Source: Bacidia rubella (Eukaryota; Ascomycota; Lecanoromycetes; Lecanorales; Ramalinaceae). Taken from it: a DNA stretch of 64,000 nucleotides. Shown here in pieces: positions 11,714 to 22,630 of the stretch. The DNA lies in the NCBI GenBank assembly GCA_032158265.1, contig JAVTIF010000007.1, positions 682,001 to 746,000 of the forward strand, given 5' to 3'. A program made the position numbers and the translations under genes. The notes beneath the pieces are model-generated. The model was not told the origin of the DNA and did not search any database. It worked only from the letters and a program-made list of their open reading frames with translations. Within the stretch, counting starts at the first letter, position 1. Each line of letters starts with the position of its first letter.

Positions 11714-14563
11714 TTAAGTTTCTCCATCATCTTCCCCTTGAGCACTGAAAACCTCCCCAACCCAGTCCATCTGCACAGCACTAACACCTCTCGCGTAGGC
11801 CTTATTCGTAAACACAAACTCATTATACATAATACACTCCACCCGCCTCCCAAACAGCGTCGAACTCGGATGAATCCCCACATCAGCATTCCCCTGCGAT
11901 AGCGTCCTATACCGTCCATCCGGCATCAAGCGCGCCGTATTCATCTTAAACCCCATCAAGAAAGCCTTAAGTATCCTCTCCGCTTTCTCCGTGCTAATGT
12001 TCCCCCTAACCATGGCATCCCCCTCTGCCCCTCCACGCCCACCCTCACCACCGTCCCCAGCAACTCGGAAATGCGCCCTCAACTGCTTCCGCACATCCCA
12101 CACAGCCCTCATCCCCCGATGACTAACCCACCGCTTCTCACACCACGCCCTCCTATCGCTCCCCTCTTCCCTATACGCGCGCACTGTGCACAGCAACGTC
12201 AAATGATCGCCCTCCCGTCTCGCTAGATCCGCGCGCGCCGATTCGGCAGCTTCGCGCTTCTCCTCCGCTGTGGGCTGCAGAAAGATATTCTCGACGGATA
12301 GCGCGGCGACGATATCGATGGCTTCGTCCAGACAATCGTATTGCGGGTCGCAAGCGGCGAGGAGGGCGCGGGAGAGCGAGGCGGAGAGGGGGAGTCGCGC
12401 CATTTTGTGACCTAAGGACGTGATTTGGCCGGCGGGTGAGAGGGCGCCGAGTTCGAAGAGCAGGAGGAGGGCTTTCTCGAGGGATTCGCGTGGGGGAGGG
12501 GAGAGTAAGGGGAAGGATGTGATGTCGTTCACGCCGCGGGCTTTCATGGTGAGGATGGCGTGGGAGAGGTCGCTGCGGAGGATTTCGGGGGTGTTGTCCT
12601 GGTCTAAGCTGAGATATGTGGATTCTGTGTACAGTCGGTAGCATTTCCCGGGTGCTTCGCGCCCGGCACGGCCTTTGCGTTGGATGGCGGCGGATTTGGA
12701 GATGGGCTTTACGAGCAGGGATTCGAGACCCATTTGGTGTCGGTAGTGCTTTGTTTTCATTTTGCCGCTGTCGATTACGAAGCGCACGCCGGAGACGGTG
12801 ACGGAGGTCTCGGCGATGTTGGTTGAGAGGATCACTTTCCGGGTGTTCTTGGGGGCGGACTGGAAGACCTGTTGTTGGGCTGCTTGCGGAAGAGCGGCGA
12901 ATAAAGGGAGGACGAGCAGTTTGGGGACGGCGGGAGAGAGACCGGTGGCGTAGTTGTTGACAAGGTGTTCAAGGCTTTCGACCACTTCTTGGCCGGTGAG
13001 GAAGACGAGGATGTCGCCGGGCATGGGCTCGGAGTGGTGGATTTGGAAGATGGTACGGAGCGTGGCGTCTTGATAATCTGCTACCGGCTCTGGCGTGTAG
13101 TGGATACTGACTGGATACTGGCGACCTTCGATGTAGCAGGCTGCGACGTGTGTCGCGGCACCAGGGGCCGCCTTAGTCGGCTCGGTGCTGGTATCTCCAT
13201 TGATGGGTCCATTCGTTTGCGAGTCACCCTTTCCGTTCGACTTGGTCGAATTGGACGTTCGTAAGGACGCCTCTGTTCTCTCAGGCTCTGAGTTGGTCTG
13301 AATGGAGCCGTTGACTTGACTGTTGCCTTTCCCAAACACATGTTTAGGATCGTCCTTTCCTTTAGAGTCCTCATCGGACGACGAGAACCCGGACCAGTCT
13401 GACTCTGAAGCCTCATTATGTTCCTTATGGGCCCCATTAGTCAAAGTCGAGGTCTTCTCAGGAGTACTCCCGATCGTTGCGTCCTCCCCATGTTCCTCCC
13501 CGAAGAAGTCGATCAGCCTCTCCACTTCTGCAGTAGCGCTCATAACGCCCACTTTCAATCCCACACCACCTCTTTCACCCAGCCCTTCCCTCCCAACAGC
13601 AATCCTCTTCAGAAACCCGAGCACCAGATCCACATTCGTTCCCCGCTCATGCACCTCATCCACAAGCACCGCCGAATACTGCTTCAGGAACGGATCCCTC
13701 AGCATCTCCTGCAGCAACATACCCTCAGTCAGGAACTTGATCTTTGTCTCCGGGCCCGTGACGCTGTCAAAACGAACAGAGTACCCGACTTTCCCTTTCG
13801 CACCTCCCAGTGTAGTGCCCATCTCCTCTGCTACCCGTCTTGCTAAATTGATTGCTGCAACGCGACGAGGCTCGGTGATTGCTATGCAGCCACCTACCTT
13901 CCCACATTTTGCAACGGTCTTCGATTGAAACCACTTCTCTTGCAGCAGCATTTGGGGCACCTGAGTACTCTTCCCGCTCCCAGTCTCGCCCACAAGAAGG
14001 AGCACGTCTTTCTGGCGCAGAGCGCGTCGGATGGAGGAGACATGTGACCAGATAGGCAGCTGCTTGCGCTGAAGCCACAGAGCATCTGCGCGAGCTTTGA
14101 GATTGTCTTGGTGGTTTCCGTTGGGTGTGTTTGTGCGAGGCTTTTCCGAGGGACTCGGGCGATTGTTGCCATTGTTCTGGCGACCATAGAATTGAGATGG
14201 TGGTATTGATTTTGATGGTGGAAAACGAGAGTTCTGGTACGAAGTAGCTGGATTTAGGTCTGGATTCTTGATCGGTATGCCATTTTGATGTCTAGTGTCG
14301 AGGCTTCGGGGCGAGGAGTCGGCACGATAGCGAGGCTCAGGAGTTCCTCGTTTTCGTTTCTTATTATTCAATGGTGAATGGCTTTTTGTTGAAGTCTTTA
14401 CCTTCCAGTCTTCCCTGTCGCTCTCGAAGCGTGTAAGGGTTCGCTCAGGCATCTTGCTTCGGGCAGCACGTACAGGGCCTTGGGTTTGCGTCGACGGATT
14501 TTGAGTTACTTTTGGGTGTGCTCTGGGCCCGGGCTGCGTCATACCGTCAGGGCTACGGGCCAT
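11714..14563 (-). CDS. DHR2: DEAH-family RNA helicase, Dhr2/DHX33-like
   Basis: An intronless 949-residue SF2 helicase. The motifs are clear: LPIWSH ahead of the Q-less core, GETGSGKST (motif I), DEVHERG (motif II), SAT (III), GDILVFLTGQE (IV), STNIAETSVT (V) and QRKGRAGR (VI). The HA2/OB-fold C-terminal region ends with MYNEFVFTNKAYARGVS. Overall layout resembles yeast Dhr2 and human DHX33, which act in ribosome biogenesis, so nucleolar 18S rRNA maturation is the likely role. Odd points are DEVH in place of DEAH and a roughly 130-residue Ser/Asp/Asn-rich insert between the two RecA domains. The N-terminal 150 residues are basic and disordered. It is divergent from FMN1, with 154 bases between start codons. 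Confidence 0.85.
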   Translation of the reverse strand: MARSPDGMTQPGPRAHPKVTQNPSTQTQGPVRAARSKMPERTLTRFESDREDWKVKTSTKSHSPLNNKKRKRGTPEPRYRADSSPRSLDTRHQNGIPIKNPDLNPATSYQNSRFPPSKSIPPSQFYGRQNNGNNRPSPSEKPRTNTPNGNHQDNLKARADALWLQRKQLPIWSHVSSIRRALRQKDVLLLVGETGSGKSTQVPQMLLQEKWFQSKTVAKCGKVGGCIAITEPRRVAAINLARRVAEEMGTTLGGAKGKVGYSVRFDSVTGPETKIKFLTEGMLLQEMLRDPFLKQYSAVLVDEVHERGTNVDLVLGFLKRIAVGREGLGERGGVGLKVGVMSATAEVERLIDFFGEEHGEDATIGSTPEKTSTLTNGAHKEHNEASESDWSGFSSSDEDSKGKDDPKHVFGKGNSQVNGSIQTNSEPERTEASLRTSNSTKSNGKGDSQTNGPINGDTSTEPTKAAPGAATHVAACYIEGRQYPVSIHYTPEPVADYQDATLRTIFQIHHSEPMPGDILVFLTGQEVVESLEHLVNNYATGLSPAVPKLLVLPLFAALPQAAQQQVFQSAPKNTRKVILSTNIAETSVTVSGVRFVIDSGKMKTKHYRHQMGLESLLVKPISKSAAIQRKGRAGREAPGKCYRLYTESTYLSLDQDNTPEILRSDLSHAILTMKARGVNDITSFPLLSPPPRESLEKALLLLFELGALSPAGQITSLGHKMARLPLSASLSRALLAACDPQYDCLDEAIDIVAALSVENIFLQPTAEEKREAAESARADLARREGDHLTLLCTVRAYREEGSDRRAWCEKRWVSHRGMRAVWDVRKQLRAHFRVAGDGGEGGRGGAEGDAMVRGNISTEKAERILKAFLMGFKMNTARLMPDGRYRTLSQGNADVGIHPSSTLFGRRVECIMYNEFVFTNKAYARGVSAVQMDWVGEVFSAQGEDDGET

Positions 14564-14717
14564 GCCGTGCCTTATTTTACCCTAGAGCAGCCCTGTCGGA
14601 GCCTGACTCATGCTCCCAATTTGATGCAGCCCCGCCACTGTCAGCTAACGGTCTACGTTGGTAACTTCAACACAATTAGGGTCCATAACATTGCAGCTAC
14701 CATCAGTCAGCGGTACT

Positions 14718-15411
14718 ATGCGACCGCCTTCTGACCGTCCACGCTCGCCACTGGCGGGTCCTGCGGGAGGACCAGTAGCACCCTTCCCAATCAGGCTTTC
14801 GGGTCCAATAGTGCAGGGTTTTGGCCGTGGCAGCTCAGAGCTAGGCATCCCAACTGCTAACATCCCCATCGCGGGATTAAGCGTGGGTGGCCATCAGGAT
14901 GTTGAGAGTGGTGTCTATTTCGGTTGGTGTGGAGTTGCGATAGATGAAGATGGGAGTCCTGCAAATACTAGTAATGTGAGCAATGGTGGTGTGCAGAAGT
15001 CAGAAGGGAAAGTCTTTGGCATGGTGATGAGCATTGGCTGGAATCCTTTCTACAAGAACAAAGTGCGGAGTGTGGTGAGTTGACCGCGTATCTTTCCACA
15101 TTTATTCGCTGGATCATGCCAAATGACCATTGCTGAGCGGCTCGACGAAACTAAGATCTCAATTGCAGGAGGTCCATATCTTGCATAAATTCAAACATGA
15201 CTTCTATGGAGCCAGAATGAATCTGGTAATCTTAGGTTTCATTCGACCAGAGTACGACTACGTAAGCAAGGAAAGTTTGATCGAAGACATTTTCTTTGAC
15301 GTCGAGGTCGCTCGCAAAAGTCTCGATAGAGACGCTTACGCCAGTCATAAAGACGAGAATTACTTGCTGGAGTTCACAGGCGAAGAGCACGAGCGAGATG
15401 TAGCGACTTGA
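14718..15411 (+). CDS. FMN1: Riboflavin kinase
   Basis: Catalyses ATP-dependent phosphorylation of riboflavin to FMN. Exons 14718-15074 and 15169-15411 give 199 residues. Diagnostic blocks are PIRLSGPIVQGFGRGSSELG, IPTANIP (the conserved PTAN nucleotide/metal motif), GVYFGWCGV, MVMSIGWNPFYKNKVRSVE and HILHKFKHDFYG, with the catalytic-type glutamate at the start of exon 2. The C-terminal helix follows the RPEYDYVSKESLIEDI block. The intron donor is GTGAGT and the acceptor GCAG. The first ATG of the frame is at 14718. The upstream stretch in the same frame has only a TTG, so I do not extend it. Confidence 0.95.
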
Positions 15412-15776
15412 ACTACTGGCAAAGCCTTCGGAGCTCGTCGACTACAGGACGATTGATGGAATGGAAGTATGACGAAACACCTATGAAAGGAATGGTGGCG
15501 GAGAAATACCAAGATGGTCTCTAACGAAGCCACGTTTGCGCTGAGTGCGAGGATCTACGCCAATCTAACAGTAGCATCGTGGATTCATGACGATGCGGGG
15601 GAAAGTGAGTATGGCGCGATAAACAGATGGGACGCAAACAAGAAGCTGTCATTGTACGATCAAGCATAGGCTGAGGTATAGGTTGATTGTACAAAGCCAG
15701 CACGCTATGCTATGCCACAAGTTTGAAGCTTGTTGGCGCAGTCGCTATGATATTGCAGTCAAAAGATCGTGATCCG
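15412..15776. other. Convergent intergenic region
   Basis: Between the FMN1 stop and the ERT1 stop. It should hold two 3' UTRs. No gene is seen. Confidence 0.4.
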
Positions 15777-17967
15777 TTATATGCATGGAAGGACCTGAAT
15801 GTCATTGTTAGCAAGAGCCAGATCTAACTGGGGTACATTTCAACTTACATTCATTACAAAGAGCATAGGGATGTCAAAGACATCCCGTTTGACAGTCCAG
15901 CAAAGCATGCATGCGACCGTTCTATCATCTTGTTGTGTCATTGGCATGCCAGCTTGGGTACTCGGTCCAGCCGTGTTATGTTGTTGTTTTTGCCTGGTCG
16001 GTGATCCAAAATCGTCAAATCGCCCCTCGAGGTTCACCGTCTCAGCTGTTTTGTATTTGAGCAGCCGGCATGGCGTGGTGACTGTACCTCGAGAGTCTCC
16101 AAAAGCTAAGTGGGCATAGTCATCAAAGAAATCACATGCACTGTCGTCGTCCAAAAGGTTTACAATATTGACCGGGACATCCGATCTCTGGTCTGGTGCA
16201 CCCGGCGAGCTCTGGCCTCCTCTCGACGAAGGCCCTGTGCCAGGTTGTCCTGAAGTTTCCCCGCCCCTGTTTACGTTTAGATTAGATGCTTTGCCAAGCA
16301 AGACGTCTTTGCTCCATCCGGTGAGGATGCTAAACTCCTTCCCTGCTGCAACGACCTCCCCAGTCCTGCGGCAGATAATGGTTGGGGTACCAGTTGAGCT
16401 GATCACCTCTTCAAGGCCCCAAAGAGTACGTTGGAGACACTTCTCCATGAAGATCAGGTCGTCCCGGTTGAGCCTCATCGTGCACGAAATGAAAGAAGGA
16501 CGGATTGCAGCAAGAGCCTTTGCAATATGTGCCGTCTTGCGAGGGGAGAAGCGGCTTTGGATAAGAGCTATCAGGCTGTGAAAGCCGATTGTGTAAGAGT
16601 AAGGTTGAGTCACGTTGCTGTAGACCTCCGAGGGATTGCGATGGCGGCGAAGAAGTCCGGTCTGATCGTTGAGAGTAGGCGTAGTCGTTGAGGTTGAGGT
16701 TACGGAGGTGGGTGGTAGTTGATGGCGAGATGGTGGCTCCTGGCGACCCTGGGACTGATGCTGTTTGTTAATGTTAGTAAAAGTATCCCTTGCTACAGAA
16801 GTATCCTCGCGTCCTCCCATCGTACCTTGCGGACTGGAGCCAGAGCTTGGACTGGGATAGGCGGAGGATCCGATAGCAAGCGCCGGCGGAGCTTCCATTT
16901 TAGTGGCCTTGTCCTGGGTATCCTGCCGCTGCAATGAGGGTTTTGAGTTGCCAGGTTCGAATTTTACCTTGGGGTGTGAGGAGCTTGCCCCTTGTGAATA
17001 CAGAGTCTGCGAATCCACTGGACTTTGAGCCGAAGAACTGAAAGCGGTGTTAGGAGTGAAGGCACCTATGCCAGACTGGAACGGTCCGGTGCCCTCACTC
17101 GGAGGGCTATTGGCAACCCCTGAGCTCATGGTCCCAAGCATGCCGAACTCGGCGGCTGCAAAACGATTCTCGAAATTGAGGTTATCCAGATAGCTAGCAT
17201 CAAATGGGGCAAATATGTCTCCACTGTAATCTCCTGGCAAGGGCTCAGAGCTTGAAGGCGGATCCTGCTGAAGGGCACCACTGTAGCCTTGCATGGGCAA
17301 AGACTGCTGTCCCGTCCCAAGATTGTAGTTTGGAGGTAGTACACCAGGTTGATTGCCATAGGACTGCGCCGATGAGCCTAGGGGGGTAATTGGCTGAGGT
17401 CTCTGACCGGCAGAGCCATAGAGACCATAGGGTGCTCCTCCATAAGGCCCTCGTGGAATGCTTCCCGGTATATCGGACATGGTAGAGCGGGCAACAAAGT
17501 TCGAAGGGTTGCTCACTGGGGGACGGCCTCGAGTGCCAAGATCCTGTGTCAGAGCTTCAGCTGGTGTGTCTGCTAGATACTTTGCTTTCTTTCGCACGCC
17601 ATCTTTGCATAAGTGAGAGCAACCTCGTTTCACGCATCTCAGACACGGTCGCTCATCGCCTATATGTGCGGTGGTTAGCTCAACGTTCAGAGGTCTCGAG
17701 AAGAATTAAGGGCGATCTCAAAGATAGAAGCTTACCACAGGTGAGATGGGCTACCTGGCAGGGTCTACAGGCACGCTTCGCCTTTTTGCGCTTCTCTCGT
17801 TGGGGTTCGCCTGAGCCCTTCTTGCTTGAACCGTTCGTAGACTTACGGCGCACGCCACCAGCATCGGTGAGACGAGCCATTGAGTCAGAATCTTGAGAAT
17901 CCGTCTCGTCGGTGGAAGAGTCGGAATCAAGCCTCGAAGAGTGATCATTCTCATGGTCTGAGGCCAT
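15777..17967 (-). CDS. ERT1: Zn2Cys6 transcription activator of gluconeogenesis, AcuK/Ert1 type
   Basis: A 686-residue zinc-cluster activator. In Aspergillus AcuK acts with AcuM on gluconeogenic genes, and in Neurospora the orthologue AOD5 acts with AOD2 on the alternative oxidase gene. Exons on the complement are 17736-17967, 15849-17659 and a final 18-nt exon at 15777-15794. The binuclear cluster is split by intron 1, with cysteines at residues 67, 70, 77, 83, 86 and 91 (ACRPCQVAHLTCG, then DERPCLRCVKRGC), followed by the linker DGVRKKAKYL. A long Ser/Gln/Pro-rich region leads to a PAS-like domain (TPTIICRRTGEVVAAGKEF) and the conserved tail CWTVKRDVFDIPML. Reading through the last donor (GTAAGT) gives a false stop. 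Splicing to the 18-nt exon restores the family ending VLPCI. Confidence 0.93.
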
Positions 17968-19183
17968 CTTATATGCAATTTCGGCAAATAAGGCCAGCAG
18001 CTAAGGGGACGATACAATGACGATACGGAAGGCTTTACGGTTTTAGCCCTGCGTCGGCACTGACCAATGGCTTCGAGCAAGGATCTCAGCGTGACCACAT
18101 GCAGCAGCGTTCGCAGGGGGGGCGCCACAGTCCTGGTAGGTCGGTTGGCGAGAGTGAATCATGCGTTGACTTGCTGTGCTTTGACAACAACGACAGGCCC
18201 CCTGAAGAACGATCTGGGGGTGAAGACGAATGAACTGGAGTTTCTCTGTGGATTGATGGGCACTGCTTGCGGCATGCGCTGACGAGCGGTCCGACAAACG
18301 GATAGCAACTGCCCTGACAGTGGAGAGCTGGCTGCTACTCGCAACTGCAGACGGCACGGACTACAATACAACAATTGGTTGAGGTCCTCTTTGGGTGGTG
18401 TGGAGACGGATACTGGCATGGAGGAGTTTTCATTGACGGTACCATTGGTTCTGCGGAGGGAGACTAGAGATGTGCGCCCGCCCGAACAACAAGCTGAGGG
18501 CGAGTTGATGATTTGGGAAGGACTAGTGATGTCACGCTGAGCCAACAAACGTGGTAGAGATTCAGTATAGAATGGTGGCTTTCTTGAAGAAAGAAAACTA
18601 TTAATACGGCTGACGTTGAGCGCTTCCTTGGGGGGAGGGGTCTACGCTAGAGACTGACTCGCACGTTGCCACAGCCGCTAAGATTTAAGGATAGGATTCA
18701 AACGGTCATAGGCGCGTGCTTCGCATGGCACGACACAAGCCTTCTTCCTTACTTCCTTACCACTTGATCGACGGCTAATTCCAACGAGGCAACTGTAAAC
18801 CGAAACATGTGCGAATGTGGGCACGAGGGGCAGCTTACTATCATGACGCGCAGATGGACCAGTCGAGGAAACGGCTAGTGCAATGCATGTACGCTGATTC
18901 CTCCGGCCGCTACGACTTCCCCACCCTCCCCAAATTGCCTGAAAATTCTCCGATCCCCCTTTGTCCACTGTGGGGCTGACTTGCTCAAGTCCATCGTTGC
19001 GACTCGGGACGTTTTGCTTGGCATACAGTGCCTTGTTTGATGGCAAGGTGGGTGCCTGCACCTGCCCATTAATTTTGGTGTTGATAGCCGCCTTCTGGCG
19101 TCGACTAATTCCAAATCATCCTTGAAACCCGCGGCGTTCGAATTGACTTTGATTCTGTTTGAGGCTTTCTGTCTGACGCAGAC
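17968..19183. other. 1.2 kb upstream of ERT1 and downstream of the MFS gene
   Basis: This should hold the ERT1 promoter and 5' UTR and the 3' end of the MFS transcript. Open frames here (for example 18678-19061 minus) have no recognisable domain. The length suits an elaborately regulated transcription factor gene, but I cannot identify sites with confidence. Confidence 0.35.
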
Positions 19184-21869
19184 CTATTCCAAACATGGTG
19201 TGCATAAATCTGTGTCCTGCTGGCCTGCAGCAAACTTGGACCTGCCTCGTATTCGCTGGCCGTATCTAAAGAAGATGTACCTGTACGGCCGTTAGACAGG
19301 CTACCAACTCAGCCTCAAAAGTATCAATTGAGCTTACGGGAACGGCGCCATGACAACAGTCAAGCATGCTAACAAAGTTGTAGCCCACTGAAAGCCCAGT
19401 CTGTGATACACTGGAGTCGATGTTTAACAACTGATTTGGGGGAAGTCAAAGAATAGCATACTCTGCACGCCAAAAAGGGGAAATGCGGCTGCGAAGCTTG
19501 ACCGAGCGAAGCTGTTTGCAGCAAGGGCGCTGGCGGCATACAGTGGATATGCGTCCACTAAAAACGTGAAGACACCTGAGATGTAAGTATCTGAAGATGA
19601 TGGTAGGTCTCGATATGAGAATACCTGAGAAAACTAACAGCATTCTGTTGCCCACATATGTTGTCAGAGTCTGGTTTCAACTATGTTCTAAGACAGGAAG
19701 GAATACTTACCCTGTAGCAAACACGGCACTGCCAATGATAGGCACTTTTCTCGAACGTCAGTTTCAAGGTGGCTAAGCGGCGAAGAAGTGGCTGTGCGCA
19801 TACCTATCCACTGCGAAAGATCATCTGTGTCAGCATTCTAGGAAACCCTGCAGAATCGGGTCATGGAAGTGCAGCAGCGGAATATGTCAGACATTTGTCT
19901 TGCTCATGCAAGATCGCATCTTACATGCCTTCAGCAGCAGGAAGAACGCTGCTTTCAACGGATTTTAAATGACACGAGAACTCACATGTACAGACGGAAA
20001 TGTGCTCCATGCGAACCTTCTCAACAGTCAATGACATCTTCAAGATCGAGTCGAGGGTTGCTTTACCAAAACAAGCCAATCGGAACAATGGGCGCCCCTA
20101 ATATAGCTGGCGGCAACCTGTACTCTGGCTCAGAACCTCCAGGTTCCCCGCCATTCTTTTCTCGATTCTTCAGTAGCCTTATGTAATTTCTGTGCCAAAG
20201 TGGATCTGTTCCTATGGCAATGAGCTGGCCAACAAGCAAGCCTGTAAAAGTGAGTCCAATTTGCCAAAGCTCGAACTGGTGATTCTCGCTGAAGACCACC
20301 TCGAACGCGCCGAAGAACAGGTAAAGAACACCCAGCAAGAGGGCTGAAAATAAACAAAGATTCAAGCACATTGGCTCGAAGATGAGTAATAAGAACGGTC
20401 GATAGCAAGAATTGATGACGGTCCGCGTGATAGATCGTTGCATCACTTCGATCGGAGCTTTCCATCTGTCATCTCCGCTGTCCTTCCGTAACCTGGCAGC
20501 CTTTCTGCGGAGCAGTACAGGAGCATATGTCTCTGGCACGAAGCAGACGATCAATGCCAACAAGACTGCCGACCAGATGATCAAGACATAGAAAGTCCAT
20601 TCCCTAAAATAGTCAACCATAGGGGCCGCGTATTACTATCGATGCCACTGACCAATTGGTGAATTGATTAATGAAGCCTGCTACCAGTGGTCCAACAGGA
20701 GGACCAATAAATGGTGAAGCTGTAAAGATCATCATAGGTGCTTGCAGCTCGTCTCGCGCGAACATCTATCCTGGTGATCAGACGAGACTCGGGACAAAGC
20801 TTGGACCGACCCACATCACCTACGCTCCCACCTATCAGACGACATCAGCATGCAAGGCCTTTGTAACAACAGCACTGGTTCGCTTACCTGCAACGCTGAG
20901 GAACGCTGACCCAGCAATCCCATCAATAAATCGCGCCACCAGCATGGTCGCGATATTCTTAGCTACTGCGCATGGAACAAGCCAAATCAAAAAGAAGATG
21001 AAAGATACGATGTATATTGGTCTTCGGCCATAAAACTTCACGGCCAATCTTAGCAACAATCAGAGGTCAGGGTGACAATTTTAAGGATCCTACCTCAGAG
21101 AGCGGCGCAACAATCTTGCCTATCCGTCAGTCTTCTGCAGATTCCCATCCAAGGACATGGATTCACCATTGGTCCGACACCGAGTCCCATGACAAAAGTG
21201 CTTAAACCCAAGGTAGCAACAACGGTGCTTACATGGAATTGCTTCGTGATTTGTGCATAAGTTGAAGTATACATCGAAGATGTGCACGTCCTTCAATGCC
21301 TGTCAGCAATGCTATGGTCGTATTGTAACGATAGTACTGAGAGTCTGTCAACGGGCCTTGCTAACAACCACACAAATACTGCGGGGGCCAGAAGAAAGAA
21401 GGAAGGTAGCAACGCAGCGTTAGCTGACTTACACACAAGTGCTCCCAGCACTAACGATGAACACAACAGCCCATTTCTTCGCCTTACGCATATTCTTCGG
21501 AGACATCGGATCTCCCGGTCCATCAAAACCGACTTCATAATTCAGCTTTTCTCCATCAGCACCTGCCTCATCTTTTGAGCTCGCACTATCTTGCTTTTTA
21601 TTTGCGTTCTGCGCCTCTACATCGTTGCTGTGCACATGGCAAATGAAGCCATGGCCATCACCGTAGGATTTAGTCTGCTCCAGATAAGGCGTCGCACCTT
21701 TCGAGGCTCGCGTCGACGTCGGCTTCAAGCTATCGACGCCAGTATTAGGAACTCCTTGAGATCCATTACTGTTGTCTTGCTCCAGCTCAGTCTCCGAATT
21801 CAACGACTTTCCGTGGCTTGCCGGCGATGATGGCCCATTGCTTGAGGCCGGCCCCACATCTGCTGCCAT
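19184..21869 (-). CDS. MFS transporter (DHA1-like) with 14 exons
   Basis: A 12-helix major facilitator transporter of the drug:H+/polyamine-like class, 590 residues. Exons on the complement: 21433-21869, 21167-21290, 21094-21114, 20888-21035, 20815-20831, 20653-20765, 20067-20603, 19986-20016, 19804-19810, 19711-19744, 19625-19644, 19462-19575, 19338-19410, 19184-19280. All 13 joins keep frame and restore family sequence: STCVTCTSSMYTSTYAQI, APLSEFYGRRPIYIV, VAGGSVGDMFARDELQAP, WSTFPSVHWIVPIIG, FSGVFTFLVDAYPLYAAS, and the end FPYIFFRYG. The N-terminus (about 110 residues) is hydrophilic. Exons of 21, 17, 7 and 20 nt are unusually small. For the 7-nt exon an in-frame 34-nt alternative, using the acceptor after CCTAG at 19838, is possible. 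The substrate is unknown. Confidence 0.85.
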
Positions 21870-22630
21870 TTCCGGTAATTTCCAATGACTTCGTATGGTA
21901 GTATCCTATATACAAAACTTTGAGTTAATAGATTGACTATTCAATCTCAAGAAATCGCAAGCTTGAATATTAGTGTCTTGTGTCGTAGCAGAAGTAGCAG
22001 TCCGGTCCATTGAGCGAGGCCAGAAAGGTGAAAAATGCAATGGGGAAGGCAAAAAGCAATACAGAAATCACAAAACAGCAAGGGACCAGAAAAGGACTTT
22101 GAAGCGGAAACAATTCTCAAAACCCCATGATTTTTAATCATTAAGATACCTCATCTACCGGCAGTTCATGACGCGATACCGTAGTTCACGATTGTTTAGG
22201 TTCACGCGGAGATACATCCCTTTTCCGAATGCGGATAAGTCAGCATTTGAACCGCTATTTCCGGTTGGCAGAGCCGAGCAAGCCGAGACTACGAAATCAT
22301 CACGGATGTGAAAGCAAGGCAGAAGATCATGTTTCTAGTATCAGAAATGTATCTCAGGTAATGTCATAGCTGTCTGGGGCCAGTTAGCAGGGACTTTCTT
22401 AGGAGAAAAGCAACTGGATATTTTCAAGATGAGCATTGCTCCAAGTTTAACTGGCACGTCAAACGGAAAAGGCCTCTCATTACAACTATATACATCGAGA
22501 TGACCTGGTCTAATCGTGCGGTATGCTTCTATCATCACTTCGTCGGTACATTTTCCAAGGTGTCAATCAGATCTACCAATGCAATGTGAACCTATATTCG
22601 TATCCTTTCCCTAGCGAGACCAGCCCACGC
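21870..22630. other. Upstream region of the MFS gene
   Basis: 761 bases between the MFS start (minus strand) and the KCH1 stop (minus strand). It holds the MFS promoter and the KCH1 3' UTR. No gene is recognised. Confidence 0.4.

Noticed and set aside
13323..13928. 201-codon plus-strand frame inside the helicase gene
   Set aside because: It is antisense to the helicase coding frame and mirrors its codon structure.
18678..19061. 127-codon minus-strand frame upstream of ERT1
   Set aside because: No domain, odd composition, and it lies between the ERT1 promoter and the MFS 3' end. Probably chance.
19462..20067. MFS gene as a pseudogene, because apparent stops follow the 20067-20603 exon
   Set aside because: All stops fall in introns with good splice sites, and the spliced frame is intact to a family-typical C-terminus.
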